From Cordia subcordata (taxonomy: Eukaryota; Streptophyta; Magnoliopsida; Boraginales; Cordiaceae), in NCBI GenBank assembly GCA_028554755.1, contig JAPTOF010000017.1, forward strand, positions 496,001 to 560,000: a DNA stretch of 64,000 bases, read 5' to 3'. The notes under the pieces are model-generated. The model did not search any database. It was not told the origin of the DNA and saw nothing but the letters and a program-made list of their open reading frames with translations. Position numbers and translations under genes: made by a program. Shown here piece after piece: positions 1 to 10,637 of the stretch (within the stretch, counting starts at the first letter, position 1; each line of letters opens with the position of its first letter).

Positions 1-10
1 TTGGGATAAA

Positions 11-1147
11 ATGGATTTATTGGCTGAGAACTCTTTTGAAAACATCACTATTGATAGGTGTAGTAGGGGAACTAATAGAAAGGGTGTTCATGAGGTAGGG
101 ATTTCTTCCAATTTGCCCACTGAGGTTAGAGCGTTGATGCGTAAGCTACATCAATTCATCACTTTGAACCTATCTTCACAAGGTCATAGGACTAGTCCCT
201 TAGGTTTGTCCTCCAACCCATCGGTGGTTGACGTATGTGTATTGTGTTATGAGTCTACTCACGAGACCATATATTTCCCCTTAGCACCGTAGTTTCCTGA
301 GTTCATTCAGGAATGAGTCTATGCCACACAGGGTTCTCATGGGAGTACAATCTTTACTTAAGCACATATAATCCAGGTTGAAGAGACCACCCTACGTTTT
401 CTTAGAGTCAGGGTTAGTTTGAGTCTTCCTATCTTCGACCCCAGGCCTCATTCCAGTAGAGACCTCATCCTGCTAACCCCTCAGGGTTTCACAATGTGAA
501 TCAAGATAGACTCCCTAGTGTTTCTTAGCCTTAGGCACTTCCTGCAGCGCTTGTTCTAGCCTTTCCAACACAGTCAACACTTATTCCATAATCTCATTAT
601 GACGAGAAGGTAGACTTTTTTATGCAGATTGTCCAACAAAATCAACAACAAATGGCTAGGATGGAGGCACAATTAAGGCACCTAGCCAGATAAATAAGCA
701 CTAAAGATCTAGGCAAATTGCCTGCGCAACTAGAGATGAACCCTAGAGCCCAACCCTGTTCCTCTCCCAACCCCACATATCCCCATTTAGCCGAGGCTAA
801 GATAGTCACCACTCTTAAGAGCGGTAGGATAGTGGATAATAGGATAGGAGTTGAATATGCAAAGCCTACACCTAGTGGTCCCTTTGAGTCTAAAGAGTCC
901 ATTGATCACCCTGTTGAGGGAGATCATAGAGAGAGTCTTGCTGAGAGAGTAGAGCCCATTAGAGAGCATGGAGAGAGTAGTTCCCACCCATATAGGGGGG
1001 AAAGTAGCCCATTGATGATTCCCATGAGTCAGAGGATGTCACTTCTAGAGTTCCATTCCCATCTACCTTAGAGAGGCCATCACTTAGTAAGCATACTAGA
1101 TTTCTGAAGGTCTTAAAGCATTTAAAGATCTTAAGGTTAATCTTCCT
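11..1147 (+). pseudogene. gag remnant of element A
   Basis: This is the C-terminal part of a gypsy Gag and the Gag-protease linker, broken by stops. It opens with a stretch beginning MDLLAENSFEN. A degenerate CCHC knuckle (CVLCYESTH, final Cys replaced by Phe) lies near 230-270. The linker near 718-1070 has the usual run LPAQLEMNP... AEAKIVTTLKSGR, matching the 'LPSQ...AITLRSGK' type linker of plant Athila-like elements. The same region, in reverse orientation, is found in element E at 11400-12404 and 18945-18990. Gag forms the virus-like particle in intact relatives. Here stop codons after position 292 rule out a full-length product. Confidence 0.75.
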
Positions 1148-1855
1148 TTGATAAATGCGGTCCTCTCTATTCCATCCTACTCTAAGTTCTTTAGGGACTT
1201 TTGCACAAGGAAGCATAGCACATCACGCATACCTAAGAAGGTGAACCTCACAGAGAAGGTGAGTAGTGTTTGCACATCGCCCTATTCACCTAATCTTAGT
1301 GAGCCAAGAGCATTCACCCTTCCTTGTCGCATCAGAGAAACTCAGATTGAGCATGCTTTATTAGATTTAGGGTCTAGTGTAAACCTCATTCCCTTCTTTA
1401 TCTATCAGTAGCTAGGCTTAGGTGAGTTGTCTTCTATGCATGTTACACTTTAGCTTGCTGATAGGTCTGAGCGTAGACCTAGGTGTGTAGTAAAGGATGT
1501 TATGGTACAAGAAAGTGAGTTCGTGTACCCTATTGAATTCAAAGTTTTAGACATGGATTTCGGTCATGACTCTAGGCATACTACACCCATTCTTTTAGGT
1601 CACCCCTTCCTTGCCACAGTTGGTGTAGTCATTCATTGCAAGTTGAGGTTGTTAGAAATTAAGTTTGGGAATTTGAAGTCTACTATAAAGTTTGTAGAGG
1701 CAGTAAATAGAGCTAATGTAGGTGGAAATGATGATGAGAAAGATTTCTTTATGATTAATGGGATAGACCTGTGTGTTAAGGGCAATGTTGAGGAGTCCAC
1801 GACTGAGAATGATGAATTGGGAAAGCTTAAGGGCTTCTTACCTAGCCTTGATTGA
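1148..1855 (+). pseudogene. retropepsin-like protease of element A
   Basis: Two reading segments (1148-1411 and 1502-1855), separated by a stop, together make a plant gypsy aspartic protease. The active-site segment reads ALLDLGSSVNLIPF, with the catalytic Asp in a DLG context, common in Athila-like proteases that otherwise show DLGAS. The second half has ILLGHPFLATVGVVIHC followed by the KFGN strand, the usual flap and C-terminal strands. In intact elements this enzyme cuts the Gag-Pol polyprotein. A TAG stop at 1409-1411 separates the two halves, so this copy is probably inactive as a single protein. The homologous stretch in element E is at 10768-11100 on the minus strand. Confidence 0.75.
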
Positions 1856-1925
1856 GAGACCTTCATACAGGAATGCATAGCCCCTATTCCAAGAGTCCTT
1901 TGAGGTTAATTCTTTCGGTCTTAAT

Positions 1926-3005
1926 ATGAGAGGCATAGACCATTATGATTGCACCTATAGGATTAATCTTGAAGGAGGAGATGAAAATAGAGGTTTTAAG
2001 GTGTATGTGATGGAATCTTGTATTGATAAATGTGGTTGTGTGAAGATATCCCCTAGCAATGAATTTATTGAATCATTTGACGAGATATTAGTTATAGAGG
2101 ATTTGGAGACATCTATTGAGGAGAGCATCATGCCTATCTTTGATTCTAGTCCTGATGAGTCCATTAGAATTGTAGGTTCTGATGTTGGAGTAGATGATCA
2201 ATATATGAAGACTCTTAAAGAGGAGATTGAGGAACTAGAGATCATAATATATGGGTCCTTAAGCGTTTTTGATGAATCTTTATTGGAACCTTCTTCTAAG
2301 CTCTCTACTGGGGAATTACTTGATGAGGTGAATTGTTTCTTGGACAAACATAAGCCGTCCCTTAGTGAGAGTGAGCTCATGACCCTTGCTTCCAGTTTTT
2401 CCTCTTCTGGGCCCATTCCTTTTTTCTCTTCCTTTGATTCCATCTCTTCCAATCCCATTTCATTTGATGATTCTTTCCTCCTTTCTCCCATTAAGTCTTT
2501 CCCTAGTAAGTATATTTTTACACAATCCCATTTGAAGCAGATTCATGTAGGTCTTGTTCGTACTTCTCCTATTCTTTATGCTTTAGATGCTTCATTAACC
2601 CATGGGCATGGGGTGTGGATAGCCCTTGATCATCAAAAGAAGGCAATAGGATGGTTAGTGGCAGAAATCGAGCTTGTTAGGATAGGATTAGAGAAGAACA
2701 AAGGACTTAGATCTTTAGATTTTTCCATGCCCTATGACACATTGGAGCATTCTTCTATACTTGATGTGTCGAGTCTCTCATTTGTCCCTTTTTCATGTGT
2801 TCTTGAAAAGGATTGTGATGTGCATAATTTGATCAATTTCATACCACATGATTCTTTTTCTTCTGAATTGTGCCTTGACAGGTTTGTATGTCAATTCATG
2901 CTCAAGGACTACAAGTATCATTGGCCTCAACATTGGTGCCCGGCTGGAGGCATTAAATCTAGTGCTACTACGAGGCACCTTAGACATTTAGAGATGAATA
3001 GATGA
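1926..3005 (+). CDS. intact 359-aa ORF of unknown function in the pol position of element A
   Basis: This uninterrupted ATG-initiated ORF lies 70 bases after the protease stop, where RT-RNase H-integrase would normally follow. I recognise no catalytic domain. The N-terminal 130 residues are acidic (KEEIEELEIIIYG near residue 100). Residues about 150-200 are Ser/Phe/Pro-rich. A block near residues 225-245 reads HGHGVWIALDHQKKAIGW. The C-terminal 30 residues are rich in His, Trp and Arg (YHWPQHWC, then GIKSSATTRHLRHL). Two blocks recur, decayed, in element B: KKAIG near 15420 and GIKSN..RKHLRH near 15680. That suggests a lineage-specific protein and not a chance ORF. Alternatives are a highly diverged tail of a pol or env-like ORF. 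No signal peptide or clear membrane segment is seen. Confidence 0.6.
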   Translation: MRGIDHYDCTYRINLEGGDENRGFKVYVMESCIDKCGCVKISPSNEFIESFDEILVIEDLETSIEESIMPIFDSSPDESIRIVGSDVGVDDQYMKTLKEEIEELEIIIYGSLSVFDESLLEPSSKLSTGELLDEVNCFLDKHKPSLSESELMTLASSFSSSGPIPFFSSFDSISSNPISFDDSFLLSPIKSFPSKYIFTQSHLKQIHVGLVRTSPILYALDASLTHGHGVWIALDHQKKAIGWLVAEIELVRIGLEKNKGLRSLDFSMPYDTLEHSSILDVSSLSFVPFSCVLEKDCDVHNLINFIPHDSFSSELCLDRFVCQFMLKDYKYHWPQHWCPAGGIKSSATTRHLRHLEMNR

Positions 3006-3056
3006 TCGCCCAGCTATAGGCGTTAAATCCAATGCTACGAGGAGGCAACCTAGATT
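2937..3056 (+). repeat. imperfect tandem duplication at the end of the element A ORF
   Basis: The segment beginning GCCCGGCTGGAGGCATTAAA (about 2938) is repeated imperfectly at about 3008 as GCCCAGCTATAGGCGTTAAA. Each copy ends in a CGAGG... ACCTTAGA/ACCTAGA stretch. The second copy carries the AGGCAACC block that normally follows pol in Athila-like elements. The first copy is inside the ORF and encodes its last 20 residues, so the ORF may have been extended into this formerly non-coding motif. Confidence 0.6.
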
Positions 3057-3431
3057 AATTTTGGTACTTTCGTTCCTTGTTTTCTTTTTTCTTTTCTTTC
3101 TTTTTCTTTTTAGATTTTCCAAGCATTGGTCACCCACACAAGTGTTAAGTCCTGATCCTTTTTTCCATAGGATACACCTTGTTTTATTATTTGCACATGC
3201 CAAAGCAAGCATGCATAGCATTGTTACTAAACTTATTCTTTGTGATTGTTTGTGATTTGTGGAAAAGCAGGGTTAGTAGTTAATTTATTCATCATTGGCA
3301 TGGAGAACTGTAAAAATGCAAGGTTGTATCTATCCTTTCTCCACTTGTTCCCCATGTTTCTACCCCATCTCCACCACCCTTACTTGCTTTATAATGCCAA
3401 TTTACTTGTTTATGTGATTTACTTCATTTGC

Positions 3432-4402
3432 TTGAGGATAAGCAAAGTTTAGGTTTGGGGTGTGGGGGTTGGTCTTATTATTTTATACTTTGTATAGAGT
3501 AGATTGCATTTTTTGGTTAAACATGGTGAAAATTTTTCAAATTTTAATGCATGTTGAGTTGTTTATTTTTTTGGTTGATCATTGTGTTGGCTATTTTGAT
3601 TGACTCAATGGATTAGTGAATATGAGTAGCATTGTGAGGAAGTGAATGGAGTAGAGAGAGAATCGAGACTTGGAGGAGATGCCCTTGAAAATTGTAGGGA
3701 GTGAAGACCTTTAAGAATGACTCCTGTAGCCACCCCATAGCTTGGTAGGAAAAAGTATTGAAAAAAGGTTGCTCATATGAATGCCTCTTCCTTGATTGGT
3801 TCTTTTTGATATGCCAAAGTATTTCTATTTCTTATCTTTGTGTGTGAATAGAATGCAAAACATGAAAAATCCAAAAAAAAATTAAAAAGGCAAAAAGGTG
3901 CAAAAATATCAAAAAGATAAAAAAAATTGAAAAAAGAGAAAAAAACCAATGGCACCAAAAAGTTTTGTGAATAACTGCATAAGTGACACAATGTCAACTT
4001 AGCACATGATATAATCTTTGTAGATATGTGAATAAGGCTTTTATAAGCCATTACATTTATATATTCTCTCATCTTGTCTTTGAAGCTTTGTGCATATTGG
4101 GGAGGCCATGTTAGTTGAGGGGGCACGAAATATCAACGTCCCAAGTGCATGAGTTAAAATCCTAAGCTTGTGGTGGATTGGCTACTTGGGAAATTCCCAT
4201 GAGGAACGAAATCCCTTATGAGTAGAGGGAAGATCGAAAGAGCTTTGGGGATCTCTCCACGATAGGAAAGCCCCCTTCATGCCTCTTAAACTAAGTTTGA
4301 TAGCATGTCAATCCTTTAGGCAATCCATTGCATCAATTTTAGAATAAACTTGAGATTGGGCTTACATGGGGACAAGCAAGGAGAAGGTTTGGGGGTGTTT
4401 GT
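3432..4402 (+). other. 3' non-coding region of element A between two polypurine-like signals
   Basis: A polypurine-like signal (AAGCAAAGTTTAGGTTTGGG, about 3440-3460) follows the ORF by 430 bases, but the LTR does not start there. A second signal (GACAAGCAAGGAGAAGG followed by TTTGGGGG, about 4371-4395) sits directly before the LTR and is the likely plus-strand primer. The 0.9 kb between contains an A-rich tract (about 3860-3950) and a conserved block around 3960-4020 (GTGACACAATGTCAACTTAG). The same arrangement occurs in B (16127-17054), and its right part in C (22170-22793). No coding potential is evident. Confidence 0.65.
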
Positions 4403-6254
4403 TGACGTGTTGTGTTTTTGTGTGCATTTATGTTGTTAATTGCCCATGTTCTAGAGGTATCTCGAGCTTTAAAAGATGCATTAGTATTAAAAGATGCATT
4501 AGTATAGCACATATACTAGAGTTAGGCTTAAATATAAGCAAATGTACATAGTTGAGTTTCTAAGTCAAATGCTATACTAAATGCTTAATTTTGTGCCTTA
4601 GGTGAGCTATAGGGTTGAAATAGAGCTTGAACGAGGATGGACGATGAAGATAAAAGAGGTACAGGTCGTGTGATAAAGGCCGAGAGCAAGAAAGAGACAA
4701 TAGAAGGCCAATTGGAGGAGCAGGTCGACTTCGAAAAATTGCTGGTTGATCGGCCACTCCAGAAAGGACATCATTGTAAGCCAGTCAATCCTCTCCAAAA
4801 GCCAGTCGACTGGCAAGGTAGACCGGCTAGTCGAGAAAGCATCACTATGAAAGTCGGTCGAGCTAAGAAGAAGAGCCAGTTGATCGGTAATGCGCAACAG
4901 ATGATATAAAAGCATGATTTTCAGCTTTTAAAGAGAAATCTTCAAACCCATCACACACTAAAACACACACAAATACACGAAGATCCAAGCTTGTAATTAG
5001 GGTTTTAACACTTGTAATTGCAAGATCAAGACAAGAATTTCAAGAGCAAAGCTAAGCATGAAAGGGAGGTTCATATTTCTTCTTTTGTACTTAGTTTTCA
5101 TTATGTTAGAATAGAGCTTGTATGGGTGATTGAAGCTTGTCTTATGGGTTGATTGAGTTTTACTTTGCTATGAGATTTTGATGGTTTAATATATGTATAT
5201 TTGCTTTTAAAGATACAATGGCTATTTACATACATGTCTATGTGTTCGTTAATATGCCTAGATGAAAGAATACATATATTTAGAGGATTGATTGCTATTT
5301 AACACTTCTAAATCATTGTGTAAGCATGTCTAGGTGTTTATGTAGTAATTCTTTGAAGTGGATCTTGTAGCTATACATGTCTATGTGTGTTCTTACATGC
5401 CTTAATAGCAATTTTGGCTGTTATGATATACATGTTGGATTCCAATGCCGAAATTGGTGTAACCTAAATATGTCTAAGCATTTAGGGCTAGAATATGCTT
5501 TATATTCATTCATACCACGCTCAAGAACCTGTATAATGCACTTCATTGTCAAATCCTACTTATGTGATGCTATGATTGATGGTTCACCACTAATAATTAG
5601 GCTTAGTTTAGTCTCCTTTGGCTTTAAACCCAGCCAATAGGTGTCATGCTAGCTTAATTGACCTTTGGAACCTTAATTCTTGGCTTTAAGCCCAGCTAAT
5701 GAGATAGAACCCAGGGTAAGACCAATTACCATCACCTAGAAACATAATTAACTAAACCGTGCCCTAGTTCATGAGGACCATGCTATGCCTCTATTTAGCT
5801 AGCACCAAGGGATAGACCTTCACCGAGTCCTGGGATTATAGGAGAGATTGATTAGATTCCTTGCTTAAAGCACCCCTTCTTAAAGCAAAACCATCAAAGT
5901 TAATCTCGTAGCCAAGTTAGTACCTAAATCACCCATTGTTAAACGGATTTCACCCATTGCACCATTGCTTATGTAAATTCCCTTTTACTAGCTTGTTCTC
6001 CCTTGCATTTAATTTCTTTAGTTTGTCTAGAGTAGTTTAATTTACTTTGAACTCCCTTGACATCTAAAATGACCAAAATGAATTCTTAGTTTATCTTGTT
6101 TTCTTTCTAGTTTTTCTAGGGCACCTATTTAGCTTTCATTCCCCATTTCCCACCTCCCGGAGGGATCGACCTTGTTTTTGCATATTAAACTACATGACCT
6201 GTGCACTTGTAGGCTTTTAATTAAGGCTTAGTGCTTAATTAGTAAGAAGTATCA
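4403..6254 (+). repeat. 3' LTR of element A (about 1852 bp)
   Basis: The left end is TGACGTGTTG immediately after the polypurine tract. The right end is AGTATCA, matching element C, whose LTR begins TGATGTG and ends AGCATCA. Internal similarity to the C LTR is high throughout (for example the GGTTTTAACACTTGTAAT stretch near 5003 and the CTTTAAACCCAGCCAATAG block near 5625). An 18-base direct duplication (TAAAAGATGCATTAGTAT) lies at 4470-4505. The flanking ATAGC at 6255 is the probable target duplication. Confidence 0.85.
4700..4912 (+). promoter_or_regulatory. putative LTR promoter of element A: GTCGAC-rich block and TATA box
   Basis: GATATAAAAG at 4903-4912 is a good plant TATA box. It is preceded over 200 bases by a relatively GC-rich block with repeated motifs such as CAGGTCGACTTCG, CCAGTCGACTGG and GACCGGCTAGTCGAG. 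Equivalent blocks precede the TATA boxes of the B, C and G LTRs. Transcription of the element would start about 30 bases downstream. Confidence 0.5.
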
Positions 6255-7106
6255 ATAGCACACCTAGTAGTGAATATAACTTTGATAATGCCTACATGTT
6301 GGTACCCAGTTGCTATTGATAGTATAATCTGAGCATGACGATGTTTGGTAGTCAAATAGGTCTACATATTAGCAAACACTATAGGCTAGAACATGTATGA
6401 TTGCACACATAGGTCAAATCCCATTTTAGTGACCCTAGAATGAAGGTGCACAATTTAGGACTAGCCTAGATCGAGTCCCCTTTAGCTTTAAATCCAACTA
6501 ATAGGAGTTCGGGTGAGTTTAGTCGATCTTCGTAACCCTAGGTCTTGGCTTTAAATCTAGCCAATGGTTTAGGAACTAGGGTAAGATTGTTTAGGTCACT
6601 TTGGAAGCTATTTAGTCCCTCCTATAGCCCTAGGTCATAAGGACCACGCCATAGCTCTTGGAGTACACGCCTACGGATAGACTTACACTAAGTCCTAGGG
6701 ATAAATTAGGACACTAGTTAGCAACCTAGTTAAATAGCTTCTCATAGTTAAGCCATTTCCGATAATCCCATAGCATGAGCCTAGAATCACCTATAAGCGA
6801 GCATAAGTCAACCTAACCCATTCCAATTGTAAATTTCCCTGTAGATTAGTTTGGTTTCTGATCTTCCATTCCCATTTCCCATAGAGTAGTTTTATTTTCC
6901 TTCCCTTGAGCTCCCATATATCCAAATAACACAAAAAAATGGTTAGTTTAGGTTTTCTTTTTCAGCACTTTCTAGAATACACACACATATGATCCTTTCC
7001 ACAATATAGCCTCCCTATGGTTCGATATCCATTCTCGCTCACATTACACTACATCAATTCATGCGCTTGTGTGTCTTTGGGGCTTGTACCTCTAAAGAGA
7101 TAGCAC
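6255..7106 (+). repeat. K: 3' half of an older Athila-like LTR, host of element A
   Basis: The sequence aligns with the 3' half of the element E 5' LTR read on its own strand. Matches include CATGTTGG near 6295, GAACATGTATGATTGCAC near 6390, the 'GCCTAGATCGAGTC' and 'GGCTTTAAA...CCAGCCAA' blocks near 6465-6560, and GGCTTGTAC near the end. The left half must lie beyond the window, on the other side of element A. Whether K is a solo LTR or the terminal LTR of a larger element cannot be told. No tRNA-Asp primer site follows it. Confidence 0.7.
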
Positions 7107-7920
7107 AATCCAATAAAGCAAAATAGCATATAATGGAGTCTTTAAGGCATGACTTCGCCTCAAACAATGAAGTTTAAGGCACGACTCCCCTTTTTATATT
7201 TAGTGAAGCAATATAAAACATATTCATATATGCATTTAAGTATATTTCAAGTGTACCCTTTTCTCCCCATTTGGCATTATCAAAACAAAGCCTTGTAAGG
7301 AATATTTTGGGTACAAATTGAGCCATCAATACTAAGACGTATCATCATGTGGCTCCAAGCAAGCATGTAATCACATAAGTCCTATCATAGAGAAATAAGC
7401 ATGTAGAAGGATCGAATAAGCTAAAGAGCATTCAAAGATAATCCAAACATCATCCAAAAACTAAAAATAGTAAACTAACCAGTGCGAATGAAATGAAATA
7501 GTTTTGAAAACCTACGAAAATGAGAATTTTGAAAAACTAAAAGGAGAGAAGGAGGCTAATGGCTTGGCCGAGGGTCATCATCAACAATCCCCAAATGCAG
7601 CTTACTTTTACAAATATCCCGTGCCAAATGCTCAATCCTCTCATGTTGTGCTAGCGCCAAACTATCAACCTTAGTATTCACTGTACCAAAGCCTTTTTTC
7701 ATATTTTCATTCATAGTGTCGATGATGTAAAGATTTCAAGCCATCATACAATCATTAATGGTTTTTTACCGTATCAGTTTGTTAACCTTGTTCTTCATCA
7801 TATTCAACCCTTGCTTCATCATCAACAACTTCTTCTTTATCCTCTTCTTCTTCTTTGTCTTGGTCATTATCATTATCTCCCATTGACATGGTCTCGAGTC
7901 ATACTCATGACCTAATAAGA
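7107..7920 (-). mobile_element. relic of a SIRE-type copia 3' end
   Basis: On the minus strand this stretch holds the tail of an ORF and then non-coding DNA. About 260 bases past the ORF stop it has TTTTGATAATGCCAAA followed by a GGGGAGAA purine run (7265-7300). Element G has almost the same string (TTTTGATGATGCCAAA, GGGGGAGAAG, 54247-54268) about 80 bases after its third ORF. That shared order suggests a decayed copy of the same kind of element. No LTR belonging to it is recognised. The stretch 7107-7260 shows nothing else that I can name. Confidence 0.5.
7556..7890 (-). pseudogene. C-terminal remnant of a SIRE-type third ORF
   Basis: Read on the minus strand, the segment starts with an acidic run (DNDNDQDKEEEEDKEE, about 7875 to 7830). 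It is broken by stops and then continues as a 52-residue open segment from 7714 to 7556 (MNENMKKGFGTVNTKVDSLA, then AQHERIEHLARDIC). An acidic stretch followed by a helical, Gln/Leu/Met-containing tail is also how ORF3 of element G ends. Residue identity with G is weak, so the relation rests mainly on position and on the downstream purine motif. Confidence 0.4.
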
Positions 7921-7951
7921 GAAAATGGAATGCAGGGATAACCCAAGCTAA

Positions 7952-8250
7952 TGTTGTACATGGGTACTTGTCAAGTACTATTGTAAAGCATTATTGATTG
8001 ACCATCCACCTAATCATCTAATTAGGCTACATCGCCTAATAATTAGTTTTTACAAATAGAACGTGAGCAACATTTGTCTAGCCACCCTAAAACTATAAAT
8101 AAGACCCAGTCGTACCACATGAGGTAACAAAATCATTTCTATTCACTTTATTCCTAGGGTTTACCCATAAAAGAAATACTCTGACTTAGGCATCGAAGGT
8201 TCCTTGGCCAGTACTACACCAGTGCCTAGATTTCCTTATTTTACAGGTAG
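7952..8250 (+). repeat. LTR fragment of probable Tat-lineage gypsy type
   Basis: A TATA-like CTATAAATAAG lies at 8094-8104. The stretch CTGACTTAGGCATCGAAGG, then CCTTGGCCAGTACTACACCA (about 8180-8225), resembles the R/U5 signature of plant Tat/Ogre LTRs (CTGACTTAGGCATCGGAG...). A TG at 7952 and TTACA near 8245 are possible ends, but no target duplication is seen. It could be a piece of element L, whose pol resumes at 38960, but this is not shown. Confidence 0.4.
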
Positions 8251-8284
8251 CTTCAATTGGAAATTCTGTTCAAAAGTATTATCG

Positions 8285-8762
8285 AGTTATGTTTAGAAGT
8301 GTGTGTGTGTGTGAGATGGGTTTAGGTGAATTTAAGGTTTAAGGAAATAGGGATTCAAAGATTGGGTGAAAAGCTTTCTCCCACTCCTTAAGAAATGGCT
8401 AAAACAAGGTCGACTGACAAGATGGAGGCTAGGTGACTGGCAAAAACATTTACTCTCTGCCTCTATCAAACTCCCTATCGATCGACTAGCAAAGGATAGC
8501 GAGGGTGACCAGTAGGGGCAGTGTTATGCTCAAATCTCGACCGGTTTTACTTTGGTTGCTTCGGATTGCTCCGAGCTTTGTTTGTATGCCTCCAAACATG
8601 TTTTCCTTGCTTTTTTTTAGCCTCGAAACCCTTTTTGCAAGCTTGGCCATCTCTTTAACGTATTCAATCAAGCTTCAAGCCTTGCTCTATTCTTCACCTA
8701 AAAGACATGAAATAAGTGATTAATATAGTACTTTCTCTATAAGCTTATCTATGTATACTTAT
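8285..8762 (-). repeat. element E 3' LTR, distal piece, truncated
   Basis: On the minus strand this continues the LTR from 10643 across the solo LTR J. It contains GTCGACT/TCGATCGACTAG motifs near 8405-8485 and a CACACACACACTTCTAAACA stretch at 8283-8315 that aligns with the B LTR (17645-17670). Left of about 8285 the match stops, so roughly 1.1 kb of the LTR is missing. The open reading frames here are not genes. Confidence 0.65.
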
Positions 8763-10637
8763 TGTAGGATCGATAATATTATATGTGGTTTATCCTAATC
8801 TATATTTTCAAAAATTCTACCAAGAAAACATGCTAGGAAAAATAAAATAACCACATAACACACACAAGAACATGCTTAATAACATATAGAATATAACTAG
8901 TATTTTCAAAAATATATAAAGCTAACCTCTTGAAGCGTGGGTCCTTTGATAAGCTATAACTGTCACGAGCTTCGTTCCCGCTCACGAACAAGGCCACCAA
9001 AATATTTTTACTATAAGGGTGTCGAATAAGCAACTCCCTAGTCTTCTTCCCTATGATTAAAGAGACTTATCTTGAGAGAATAGCGTCTTGTGTGGGAAGA
9101 AGCAAAGTAATATGCTCTTGAAAATCTGGACCGAAAACCACACAATAAGTGTGTAATAAGTGTTGTAGTATTCTTTTGCCAAAATGGACGAGATCAACTA
9201 CAAAATTTTTGGATGCTAGAAATGGTTTAAGGTCTTGCCTATTTATAGGACACGTTCGGCACCTAAACCTTGTAAACTTTCCATGTGGGAAACTTTTTCC
9301 TAGTAATAAATGTCTGCCACATGTCATGGAAGTTACTTGTACAATTTGAATTTTTCCTATAGTAACTTTTTAGAACATGTCTTGGAATATTAGGCCAAGC
9401 CCACAATCCAAGCCTAACGCATAGTCCATAATCCATGTGGAGGCCCAAGCCCAATAAGAAACCATTCAAGCCTAATTAAGTTATCTTGGACTCTAAAGAA
9501 AGCCCAAACCCAATTCTAAGCTTTGGCCCAGTAAGGCTACTACCACAATATGGATTTTGCTCTTTCAAGATTACTCTCTCAAAGTCATTTCAACTAGGGA
9601 AGGAACCAAGAAAACACAATTAATCTTGGCTTCCAAAATTAATAAAAGATGTCCTTGCCTGATCTAGGTAACACAATAATTATTTTTAACTCCGATCTAT
9701 TCCACTATAAGATCAAAGTTGCACTCCAAGAATAATTGCTATTTCCCAAAAGCTTATCACAAAAGAATGTGAACTTTGTCTTTCACCTACAAAATAATCG
9801 ATCATAATGTCCCTCTATGTATACCCACAGCTAAGGCCGGTCGGCTTGTGTACTATCACCTCCTTAGCTACATCTTTTCTTTTGGGTCTCTTGTCCTATT
9901 ACCAACTATATTTGGTCATGGAATCTCCTGATCTCGAGAGTGACCCTCAAACAATATGACCGATAAACCCATAAAGATAGTATCACTAGATCTAGATTCA
10001 GATGATAAATTTGGACAATCCCAAAGGGGGTACATAGATTCCATATTACATATGCATGTTCCAATTAATTAGAACTTAGCACTCAATGCACAAGGCTATT
10101 GATCCTAATAAAGTAAGATCTCACCCACAATGAAACAAAGTACCAAACCTTAAATTCATTAGTTCATCCACATATGCTTAAGATTAAGAGCAATGATCAT
10201 TTAGTAGCAATGTGTATCTTATTTTCTTTTTTTGATAGTATGTCCCTAGAAAGCATACTCACAATGGTCTTGTCCAATACGTAACAAACATACTATTGAG
10301 GCAAATCTGGAAAGTCCTCTAATGACCTAGGTAGATCACCTTCTACGAGAAGACTTGCTCAATATAACCTTATCCTGGTAGAGTGACCAACAATACCATT
10401 CAATTACAGACTCAATTTTTTATGTGAATAAATCTAGACTTAGACCTATTGTACGTCCAGCCTTACTGCACACCTAAGACATTAGTTCAAGTCAAGGGAC
10501 CTTTATACATACATCAATAAAACATACTAGAGATAATACACAAGAAACTCATAATGCCATTTAACAAAATGATTATACATTGTTTAACATCTAAAATGTC
10601 ATCTACAAGTAAGCTTTAGGGCATACTAATTCTAACA
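8763..10637 (-). repeat. J: solo copia LTR, same family as element F
   Basis: The ends are TGTAGGATCG... and ...AATTCTAACA on the plus strand, the reverse of the F LTR (41453-43327). Both are exactly 1875 bp by coordinates. Perfect 5-bp duplications, CTTAT, flank it (8758-8762 and 10638-10642). A TATA-type box (CTATTTATAGG, about 9238-9248, minus strand) matches F's CTATAAATAG near 42844. No internal sequence is present, so unequal recombination between the two LTRs of a complete copy is the simple explanation. It sits inside the 3' LTR of element E. Confidence 0.92.

Larger units (their letters stand above)
1..6254 (+). mobile_element. Element A: Athila-like Ty3/gypsy, non-autonomous, 5' end outside window
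   Basis: In order the element has a decayed gag, a retropepsin-type protease, an intact ORF of unknown function, a conserved 0.9-kb non-coding stretch bounded by two polypurine-like signals, and a 1.85-kb 3' LTR. No reverse transcriptase, RNase H or integrase is visible between protease and LTR, so it must have depended on another element. The Athila-like assignment rests on the gag/protease type, on the motif near 3020-3056 ending in AGGCAACC that is usual after pol in such elements, and on tRNA-Asp primer sites in its relatives B and E. The 3' LTR ends at 6254 and is followed by ATAGC, the presumed target duplication, whose partner lies left of the window. The element sits inside an older LTR (K). 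Confidence 0.85.

Noticed and set aside
2198..2491. Acidic/Ser-rich minus-strand ORF
   Set aside because: It is antisense to the 359-codon ORF and arises from its Ser/Phe/Glu composition.
3773..4126. 117-codon minus-strand ORF
   Set aside because: This is the same A-rich non-coding tract as in B, here in element A. It is a shadow of low-complexity DNA.
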